A stretch of 9,283 nt of DNA, taken from contig CAMWOK010000097.1 of assembly GCA_947175845.1 (NCBI GenBank), positions 1-9,283 of the forward strand, given 5' to 3'. The position numbers were made by a program, and so were the translations under genes. How positions within the stretch are numbered: position 1 is the first letter of the stretch; every line of letters starts with the position of its first letter. Shown one piece after another: positions 1 through 5,921 of the stretch. This DNA comes from an uncultured Lachnospiraceae bacterium (GTDB taxonomy: Bacteria; Bacillota; Clostridia; Lachnospirales; Lachnospiraceae). The notes under the pieces are model-generated. The model made no database searches and was not told the origin of the DNA. It saw only the letters and a program-made list of their open reading frames with translations.

Positions 1-63
1 TCCCTCATAAGATCAAGCTAACTAAACTGATAGGCTGTGATACACTGGCCACGCTAAAAACAG

Positions 64-888
64 CTACTCTGTCCTTTTTACCGCCACCTTCACCCAGCTT
101 TTACACTGCTTTACAGCCTCCCATCCCATCCCGTTCTGCCACATATACCAGAATTTTTTCCTGAAAAAGAGCTGCATCTCCGCTTTTTTTAAACGGGCAA
201 GACTAGACGCGGTCACGGACTGATCGGACATGCGGTACCACACAAGCTCCCTGTCAATCAGCCCAAAGCGATATCCCGCATGCATCGCTGTCAGATTCAT
301 CGGATAATCTTCAAACCAGCGGTAGCCTTCCTCATAACCGCCCGAAGACCGCACAAAATCCATCGGATAAAAGGTGCCTGACGGCGCCACAATCCTGTTC
401 TGGATCAACAGCAGCCTGTACTGCTCCCGATAATCCAGCTTTGCAAATTCATAACACCTGTCACAGTATCCCTGCACATCCGGGTACACTGCATCCGGCT
501 TTTTGTCGTTGAACAGCTTAACCCGCGCGATCGGAAGGACGTTTGGATTTTCCTCACAGAACGACACATAGCTTTCAATGGCGTCTGCGGCCATGTAATC
601 GTCGCCCGCAATCCCCTTGTAGTACGCACCTTCCGCCACCTTAAGTCCTCTGTTGATATTCGCCGGAAGCCCTGTATTTCTGTCCGATGTGACCAGCTTT
701 ATCGCGGTCAGCGTCCCCTCGTTTTGCTCCATCCATGCCCGCACCACCTGCACTGTATCATCCGGCGAACAGTCATCCGTGACAATCAGTTCAATGTTGG
801 GATAGGTCTGATTTCTGATGCTGTCAAGCGTCTCGACGATCGTTTGCGCCGAGCGGTATGACAGCACGATCACACTCACCAGTTTCAT
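64..888 (-). CDS. Family GT2 glycosyltransferase, second copy type
   Basis: The 274-residue protein is a compact GT-A, family GT2 enzyme. Seen: VSVIVLSYRSA (4-14), VTDDCSPDDT (36-45) for nucleotide binding, GIAGDDYM (92-99) as the DxD-type site, GGYEEGYRWFEDYPM (183-197) with Glu193-Asp194 as the likely base region, and YRMSDQSVT (218-226) near the end of the catalytic domain. It is not a close duplicate of the other GT2 protein here: the motif blocks differ and it is shorter. The tail is basic and aromatic (RKKFWYMW, then KSWVKVAVKRTE), with no clear membrane helix. The start has AGGAGG with a nine-base spacer and overlaps the Wzy-like stop by four bases. The stop is TAG at 64-66. Sugar specificity is unknown. 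Confidence 0.92.
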   Translation of the reverse strand: MKLVSVIVLSYRSAQTIVETLDSIRNQTYPNIELIVTDDCSPDDTVQVVRAWMEQNEGTLTAIKLVTSDRNTGLPANINRGLKVAEGAYYKGIAGDDYMAADAIESYVSFCEENPNVLPIARVKLFNDKKPDAVYPDVQGYCDRCYEFAKLDYREQYRLLLIQNRIVAPSGTFYPMDFVRSSGGYEEGYRWFEDYPMNLTAMHAGYRFGLIDRELVWYRMSDQSVTASSLARLKKAEMQLFFRKKFWYMWQNGMGWEAVKQCKSWVKVAVKRTE

Positions 889-2099
889 CGCCTAAGTCCT
901 CCTGACAACCTCTTAACCTGCCAGAAATATCCCTCAAACTCCTGCCCTCTCTCAAACGGCTGATACCAGTAACAGCCCATCAGCACAAACAGGTAATTTC
1001 TCAGCAGATATACAGAGATAAAATGCGCCTCCATCAGGTTGTAGATGGAAAAAGTAACAAGCATGACCAGCATAACAGTATCTTTTTTTCGGAAACTCTG
1101 ATAAAGCAGATATCCGTTCATTCCAAGGTATAGCATTCCCGGAATGATTCCATACCAGTAAAACAACCGGACAAACCCGGCGTCAAAATATTCTGTGTTA
1201 TCCGGTGATGCAAACAGCTTCCAGTTCTCGAGACGCGCCGCCTCCACCGCATAGCAGCTCTGGTATCTGCCGTTGAGCAGCTTGTCCAGCTTATGCATCA
1301 AGCTGTCTGGCGTCTCGTACGTGTTCTCCACGTGGGAACCAACCATGGCAAACACGACGCACCCCAAAACGATCAGTGCACCCAGAATATAGATGTTCCT
1401 GTTCTCCCGCAGCCGCCTGCTGCTGCACAACGCAAATACCATGACAACAAACAAAGCCCATACAATAACGCCTGTTTTTGAACCTGTAAAGAGAAATAAC
1501 ACAAAATTAAAGCACAAAAATGCCGCAAAATGATACCACTTTAATCGCTCTGCAGCGCAGTAAACCGCAAGCACGATAACCATCCAGAGCATACAGTGCA
1601 GCGCATTTGGATGCCCCATCCCGAGCACATACCGCGTCTCAAAAAGCTGTTCCCCTGCTGTTCCTCTGCCGTAATCTGCAGTAATTGATACAGCCCCATA
1701 GATTCCCGTCACCGCCAGGAATATAAGTGCCGCACAACCGGCCAATGTCACCCAGAATACGACTTTCATAACCTTTTTGATATCCATGCCTTTACATGCT
1801 GCCAGAAATGCGATCACCCGCACTGCTTCATCCTTCTCATTGACCAGATACGACCAGAACATGACTGCGCCAAACAGCAGAATGCACAGCCATTCCCTGG
1901 CAGAGTACCTGGTCAGTGCGATTTTCGTGCAAAACAGCAGAAAAGTCAACCGGAACAGCTGGCTTTCCAGCGGATTGGTGTACGCACTTTTATCTATGAT
2001 TACAATCAGAAGTTCCATAATCAGGCCAAGCCAGAAACAAATCTCTCCGATTTTTGTCATCCGGCTGTCACCATATATCTTCTCCATTCCATCCTCCAT
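885..2099 (-). CDS. Wzy-like O-antigen/capsule polymerase or ligase, polytopic membrane protein
   Basis: The 404-residue protein (from the chosen ATG) is mostly hydrophobic, with about ten membrane segments from residue 18 to 378. It carries the signatures of Gram-positive Wzy-type polymerases: GHPNALH (162-168), TGSKTG (205-210), LLNGR (274-278) before a longer outside loop, and NLMEAHF (354-360) followed by a conserved-looking RNYL. Such proteins join lipid-linked repeat units at the outer face of the cytoplasmic membrane; related ligases attach the glycan to its final acceptor, and sequence alone does not separate the two. The start at 2099 is preferred over a GTG at 2147 on ribosome binding site grounds; 2087 is nearly as good. 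Its TGA overlaps the next ATG as ATGA, so the following GT2 gene is translationally coupled. A hand-counted sample of the gene has lower G+C than the glycosyltransferase genes, as often seen for polymerases. Confidence 0.87.
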   Translation of the reverse strand: MEDGMEKIYGDSRMTKIGEICFWLGLIMELLIVIIDKSAYTNPLESQLFRLTFLLFCTKIALTRYSAREWLCILLFGAVMFWSYLVNEKDEAVRVIAFLAACKGMDIKKVMKVVFWVTLAGCAALIFLAVTGIYGAVSITADYGRGTAGEQLFETRYVLGMGHPNALHCMLWMVIVLAVYCAAERLKWYHFAAFLCFNFVLFLFTGSKTGVIVWALFVVMVFALCSSRRLRENRNIYILGALIVLGCVVFAMVGSHVENTYETPDSLMHKLDKLLNGRYQSCYAVEAARLENWKLFASPDNTEYFDAGFVRLFYWYGIIPGMLYLGMNGYLLYQSFRKKDTVMLVMLVTFSIYNLMEAHFISVYLLRNYLFVLMGCYWYQPFERGQEFEGYFWQVKRLSGGLRR

Positions 2100-2110
2100 A
2101 CAATAGACAC

Positions 2111-2116
2111 CCTCCT
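2111..2116 (-). promoter_or_regulatory. Ribosome binding site bearing on the Wzy-like gene start
   Basis: AGGAGG lies 11 bases before the ATG at 2097-2099, a rather long spacer. A second GGAGG (2093-2097), which overlaps that ATG, lies five bases before another in-frame ATG at 2085-2087. The longest frame starts at a GTG (2145-2147) that overlaps the upstream stop but has no recognisable binding site, so I reject that start. Confidence 0.5.
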
Positions 2117-2139
2117 GCAAATAAGGCGCTGCTGCCCTG

Positions 2140-3075
2140 TCAAACACATCGTTTGGCCCGAAACCGGTTTTGCAGAAAGCATCTCACCGTCGCATACTGC
2201 TCCGCAGCCCACTTGCCAAGCCACACACTCCGGTCAATGCCGAGCGCCTTCGCCTCCTTGTACCCTGTATGGTACTTGATGACAAACTTCTCTGCAAAGT
2301 AGTCCCTGCACGCCGCGCTCTCCCGCAGATGATGCTTTGTGTACAGATACCTGTAATCATTGTAAATGCGCATATCCCGCTCTGAAAAGCTCTCTGTGTA
2401 CTGCTTCTCATGAACTCCTATGGAAACCAGCGGCTCCCTTGTATATGCAAAGACCGGGCAGCGCTCTAACAACGCAAAGTACAGAAACATATCCGAGGCC
2501 CAGTTGCTCCGCTCGTCAAAAAGCGTCAGACTGCCGCCCCTGCGGTAGATGACCGCACTCGGCGCACCAATCTGGTTTCCGAGAAAAAGACTTCGATAAT
2601 CCTGTTCCAGACATCGGATAAATTCATCGCTGGCGTACCGGTCATAGTACTCCTTCTGATGGTCTGCGGCCACATGATGCATCGCGCTGATATCCTGCCC
2701 GTCGAGCATCACCTGCCTGCTGCCGGAAAATGCGAGTGCGGCATCAGGTTTGCTGTCAAGCAGCGCGACATACTTGCCAAGGCTGTCGGCGTCTGTGAAC
2801 CAGTCATCGCTGAACATGATTTTGATGTATTCGCCCTCCGCCATCTCAATCGCGGCGTTCCAGTTAAAAATATGTCCATATGGCCTGTGATTGTGCTGGT
2901 ATTTTACCTGCGGATACTGATTTTCCACAAGCTGTTTTGTCTCGTCATCCGTCGAGTCATCCGACAGGTTGACCTCGTAGTCCGTAAAGTTCTGACTGCA
3001 GATCGACTGGAGCAGACGCGCAACCTCGTCTGCATTGTTGTAGCAGGGAATACATATCGAAACCTTTACCCCCAT
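2140..3075 (-). CDS. Family GT2 glycosyltransferase
   Basis: The 311-residue protein has a GT-A fold of family GT2, an inverting enzyme that uses a nucleotide sugar on a lipid-linked acceptor. Seen: VSICIPCYN (5-13) opening the Rossmann-like part, NLSDDSTDDET (36-46) binding the nucleotide, and MFSDDWF (87-93) as the DxD-type metal site. The block GNQIGAPSAVIYRR (166-179) and NWASDMFLY (191-199) follow as acceptor-side elements. No membrane helix is evident; the C-terminus is basic (QNRFRAKRCV). The ATG at 3075 follows GAGGTG, which overlaps the upstream TGA stop, so translation is likely coupled to the GT17 gene. Sugar specificity cannot be read from sequence. Confidence 0.92.
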   Translation of the reverse strand: MGVKVSICIPCYNNADEVARLLQSICSQNFTDYEVNLSDDSTDDETKQLVENQYPQVKYQHNHRPYGHIFNWNAAIEMAEGEYIKIMFSDDWFTDADSLGKYVALLDSKPDAALAFSGSRQVMLDGQDISAMHHVAADHQKEYYDRYASDEFIRCLEQDYRSLFLGNQIGAPSAVIYRRGGSLTLFDERSNWASDMFLYFALLERCPVFAYTREPLVSIGVHEKQYTESFSERDMRIYNDYRYLYTKHHLRESAACRDYFAEKFVIKYHTGYKEAKALGIDRSVWLGKWAAEQYATVRCFLQNRFRAKRCV

Positions 3076-3084
3076 GTCGTCACC

Positions 3085-4035
3085 TCATTTTCCCAAGATC
3101 TTTCTTCCTGTGCGCTTTATCATAACAAGTGTATTGTAACAGATGTTTTTCATTGTTACCTTTGCCCTGCGAAGTGCCTTCTGTGCTCCCTTTTCCTCAT
3201 GCATGATCAGGAAATCAAGTTCTCTCTGATGCTTTCGGATGTATTCCGGAAAACTCTCATCAATCTCACATCGCACAAACTGCGCCGTTCTGCCAAAGAT
3301 ATCCTTTCCGTCCTTAATCTGGTCCGTCACATTCGATAACACATGTCTCGAATTGTACTCCTGATGCGCAGCGGACACAACTTTCTCCTGCACGCGCTTT
3401 CGGATATCCTTCTCGCCGTGTCCGCCCATGTAACCAAAGTGCCATCCTCCGTCCTCCACGCGTATCCCGATTTCCTTGCGCTCGGGAAATCTCAGCTCCC
3501 CGAGCAGCAGATTCTGCTCCCGCAGCAGCTGATAGCTCAGCATCTTTGTGCCAATCCACTTTTTGCGCGCCACGCCCTCAAATTCCCCCGCATAGGAAAG
3601 CAGGCTGCCAGAGACCTCCTCCATATTCAGGTAACAGTAAAAGAGCCGCTGTGCGAAATGATAAATCTTATCCTTTTGAAAATCCTGCAGAATCTCCCGG
3701 ATTTTGTCGGGATTTGGAATCTCGTCAAGATCACTGAAAATTACAATGTCCTCATCAGTACAGCCTTTCAGTCCCCTTGTCACGGCATTTTTCTGAAATG
3801 TATCCCGCTCATGTGTGCCGCCCTCGGGTGTATCGTCCACCACCACATGGATAATTTTGTCCCGAAACGTGGCAAACAACTCCTTGTTTTCCTCATAGTA
3901 CAGCGGCTTTTTCAAACCAGAGAACGTCTCTGTCGCCTCGCTGATGACAAACCGGTCCACAACGGGACTCAGTACATTCAATCTGATTTTCAGAATATCC
4001 AGTTCGTTAAAAAACTGAAAGCAGTCGTAAACCAT
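3085..4035 (-). CDS. Family GT17 glycosyltransferase (beta-1,4-N-acetylglucosaminyltransferase-like)
   Basis: The 316-residue protein belongs to GT17, the family founded by the animal bisecting enzyme MGAT3, which adds GlcNAc from UDP-GlcNAc to a mannose. Seen: the N-terminal block MVYDCFQFFNELDILKIRLN (1-20), the ISEATETFSGLKKPLYYEE region (31-49), the acidic SDLDEIP motif (101-107; Asp102 and Asp104 as likely metal and donor ligands), and GGWHFGYMGG (196-205). The order and spacing fit the family, and no signal peptide or membrane anchor is present, so it would work in the cytoplasm. The C-terminus is basic (MIKRTGRKILGK). The start was set by homology and ribosome binding site rather than by the longest frame. 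The stop is nine bases from the next start. Donor and acceptor in bacteria remain uncertain. Confidence 0.88.
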   Translation of the reverse strand: MVYDCFQFFNELDILKIRLNVLSPVVDRFVISEATETFSGLKKPLYYEENKELFATFRDKIIHVVVDDTPEGGTHERDTFQKNAVTRGLKGCTDEDIVIFSDLDEIPNPDKIREILQDFQKDKIYHFAQRLFYCYLNMEEVSGSLLSYAGEFEGVARKKWIGTKMLSYQLLREQNLLLGELRFPERKEIGIRVEDGGWHFGYMGGHGEKDIRKRVQEKVVSAAHQEYNSRHVLSNVTDQIKDGKDIFGRTAQFVRCEIDESFPEYIRKHQRELDFLIMHEEKGAQKALRRAKVTMKNICYNTLVMIKRTGRKILGK

Positions 4036-4040
4036 ACTTT

Positions 4041-4805
4041 TTATTCCTCTTTCCTTCTCTGAAACACCCGCCGCATCCACCCCTTCACCTGCTTCCCAAA
4101 CGACTCTCTGATAAAGTTTGGATACTGTGCGTTGCTTCCCTCCCACTTGTGGAAGGCAAACGGCGTGATTCCCTGCACTTCTGGTATCATTTTTTCATGG
4201 CTGTAGTACTTTGCCACTTCCAGCGGGGCAATGCGCATGCCCTCCGCCTCCAGAAGGTGACGGATTTTGCAGCAGATAAAGCCGTCCTCATAATACCACA
4301 TCCGCCCGTACGCATACTCGCCCTCCCAGGGAATGCCTGCTTTTTTTGGAAAATCCATCAGGCGCTTGCTGCGGATTCCTGCGCTGTTTCCCACGCGGCA
4401 GATATTGCCATCCTTATCACGGTAGGTGGTGGTATCCCCCTCGGGCGGCAGTGGCCACGGCGCGCCGATATAATCGTAATCCAGAAATTCATCGCGCCAC
4501 TGCTCCGGATGGACAACAAATCCATCCGCGTGGACGATCAGCGCAAAATCCGTGTGAATGTGCTCTCCGAGCTCATAGACCATCTTGTAGTTAAAGGCGT
4601 CGATATTGTCCAGCCTGTCCGTGTGGCTGTAGCGGATTGCTTTGGGCAGCCCGGCCGGCCGCCTGTGTGTAATCAAAACCGCGTCGCCAAACGCGATGTT
4701 GCGCATACTGTACTGCATTGCCTTGATGGTCGCCCTGACATTAACGCTCGTCATCGCGGCGAGAGTCACCTGCGGCAGCTCTAACTTTTTTATCTCACTT
4801 CTCAT
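4041..4805 (-). CDS. DUF5672 family protein, putative glycosyltransferase
   Basis: The 254-residue soluble protein matches the DUF5672 pattern: LPQVTLAAMTSVNV near the start (10-23), VHADGFVVHPEQW (91-103), YDYIGAPWP (110-118), VGNSAGIRSKRL (138-149), YEDGFIC (172-178) and FAFHKWEG (217-224). The HADG segment could serve as a DxD-like donor or metal site and the later Glu-Asp pair as base or ligand; that is inference. DUF5672 genes commonly sit among glycosyltransferases in polysaccharide loci, but I know of no firmly assigned reaction. The usual VGNGGFSLRS block reads VGNSAGIRS here. The C-terminus is basic (MRRVFQRRKEE). The ATG at 4805 follows AGGAG by five bases. The stop lies five bases before the next start, so translation is probably coupled. 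Confidence is high for the family, low for the activity. Confidence 0.85.
   Translation of the reverse strand: MRSEIKKLELPQVTLAAMTSVNVRATIKAMQYSMRNIAFGDAVLITHRRPAGLPKAIRYSHTDRLDNIDAFNYKMVYELGEHIHTDFALIVHADGFVVHPEQWRDEFLDYDYIGAPWPLPPEGDTTTYRDKDGNICRVGNSAGIRSKRLMDFPKKAGIPWEGEYAYGRMWYYEDGFICCKIRHLLEAEGMRIAPLEVAKYYSHEKMIPEVQGITPFAFHKWEGSNAQYPNFIRESFGKQVKGWMRRVFQRRKEE
4045..4050 (-). promoter_or_regulatory. Ribosome binding site that fixes the GT17 start
   Basis: AGAGGA lies nine bases before the ATG at 4033-4035, inside the last codons of the DUF5672 gene. Homology begins right at this methionine (MVYDCFQFFNELD). The open frame extends to 4146, but the extra 37 residues overlap DUF5672 coding sequence and show no family match. 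Confidence 0.6.
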
Positions 4806-4828
4806 TTTTTCTCCTGACTACAAAAAAC

Positions 4829-4865
4829 ATTCCCGCTGTCCTTCCGCTTGTAACGTCTCAGCAGG
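4829..4865 (-). terminator. Possible weak intrinsic terminator or attenuator between GT11 and DUF5672 genes
   Basis: Read on the minus strand, CCTGCTG (4859-4865, directly after the TAG stop) can pair with CAGCGGG (4832-4838), giving seven pairs including one G-U around a 20-base loop. Four bases later there is a run of six T (4822-4827). A long loop and a gap before the U-run are not typical of an efficient terminator, so at best it gives partial read-through and lower expression of the five genes beyond it. It could be chance. Confidence 0.25.
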
Positions 4866-5891
4866 CTACCGCGCACCTATTTTCTGTCGTACTCTGCGCC
4901 TTGCGGATCGCACAGCCCGGAGCATCAAATCGCTGCAGACCAGCCATCTGCTTTTCAGACCTGCCATGATCAGAGACACGCCTTCGAGCCTCTGCCCAAT
5001 CCTTTTATAACAGCGCGCATTTTCTTTGTATCTGGCAAGCTCCTCCCTGCATTCCCCGGCAGTAAAAAGCCTTCCCTTTCTGTCAAGATACACAAAATCC
5101 TCATAGATATTCTGTTCGGACGCCCAGTAGCCGTCCGACACATTGTGTCTTGCCCAGTATTTGGGCGCGATGATATAGTTGACTGTCTCGCTCGTAAACG
5201 CCGGAAAAAAGGCGAACGTTGAATTGGATAATATTAAATAATGCGCGTTTTTTATCGCAGTGTAATCCCCTGCCAGATCAAAGTGGTACGCCCTCACCTC
5301 CGGCAGTATCCTTCTGGCAGCCGCCAGATCGTCTGTCACCACCATAAACTCCATGTCCGCGCGCTTCTGCCGCATGATTTTCATGGCGTCAAGCCAGTAT
5401 CTGCGCCGCAGAAACAGCTCCGGACTGCCCGAGTACTCCCCGCCCCGTATATTGATGATACAGAGATTTTCTCTCGAGTACTCCATACAGTCGTACGCCG
5501 GTTTCACCCGAAGCCACTGCCGGATCGCATCCTTATATTTGCCAAAATATGCCTCGGACTGCAGATTGCCATAGATCAGCGTCGTGCGCTCGAGCGCCAG
5601 CAGCGCTTCATCTGCCCCCGTGATATAACATCCATGTTGTATATCATGTCTGGAATTTCCAAGAAATATCCGATCCTCCCGCTCATGATACACGTGTTCA
5701 AACATCTCCCTGCACAACTCTGCCCCACAGTCGATGTCCATGAAGTACATACAGTCCAACAGTTCGCTGTTCAAAATGCCAAAAGCATATCCGCCTGCAC
5801 ATGCAAGTGCCCGCGTCGTGACATAACAGAACAACTGGTTCCCCAATCCCTGCCCCTTTAACAATTCTGTTGCGATGACTACTTCTTTCAT
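4866..5891 (-). CDS. GT11-like glycosyltransferase (alpha-1,2-fucosyltransferase family), divergent nucleotide-binding motif
   Basis: The 341-residue cytoplasmic protein resembles family GT11, whose members use GDP-fucose to fucosylate galactose or related sugars. The N-terminal glycine-rich motif GQGLGNQLF (13-21) is textbook. The second motif is INIRGGEY (146-153), where GT11 enzymes usually have HxRRGDY; only the first arginine, Arg149, is kept. The third motif, LSNSTFAFFPAF (221-232), matches the family's SNSTFSWW block. The last 30 residues are strongly basic (RSARRRVRQKIGAR) and may touch the membrane. The ATG at 5891 follows GGAGG with a five-base spacer, and the gene starts 30 bases after the upstream stop. 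Sugar donor and acceptor are not proved; the altered motif leaves room for another GDP-sugar. It is followed by the longest gap in the cluster (60 bases). Confidence 0.87.
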   Translation of the reverse strand: MKEVVIATELLKGQGLGNQLFCYVTTRALACAGGYAFGILNSELLDCMYFMDIDCGAELCREMFEHVYHEREDRIFLGNSRHDIQHGCYITGADEALLALERTTLIYGNLQSEAYFGKYKDAIRQWLRVKPAYDCMEYSRENLCIINIRGGEYSGSPELFLRRRYWLDAMKIMRQKRADMEFMVVTDDLAAARRILPEVRAYHFDLAGDYTAIKNAHYLILSNSTFAFFPAFTSETVNYIIAPKYWARHNVSDGYWASEQNIYEDFVYLDRKGRLFTAGECREELARYKENARCYKRIGQRLEGVSLIMAGLKSRWLVCSDLMLRAVRSARRRVRQKIGAR

Positions 5892-5921
5892 GACTGCCTC
5901 CGATTATAATTCCTCTATTAT

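Noticed and set aside
33..50. Imperfect hairpin (GGC and GTG paired with CAC and GCC) after the last GT2 stop
   Set aside because: Only six pairs with an internal mismatch and no following T-run on the transcribed strand; not convincing as a terminator, so the operon may continue past position 1.
56..79. A-rich then T-rich stretches flanking ACAG/CTGT near the last stop codon
   Set aside because: Only four contiguous pairs, then a CC bulge; part of it is coding sequence. Too weak to call.
3343..4062. Long plus-strand open frame of 239 codons, and similar ones at 2659-3339, 4149-4784 and 5241-5861
   Set aside because: They lie antisense to well-supported glycosyltransferase genes, have no recognisable domains, and arise because G+C-rich codons on the minus strand leave few stops on the other strand.
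4036..4146. N-terminal extension of the GT17 frame by 37 residues
   Set aside because: It overlaps the DUF5672 coding sequence; family homology and a good ribosome binding site both point to the ATG at 4033-4035.
5892..5921. A+T-rich gap with an ATAAT/ATTAT inverted repeat before the GT11 gene
   Set aside because: Thirty bases hold little more than the ribosome binding site; five A-T pairs are expected by chance and no spaced -35/-10 pair is evident.
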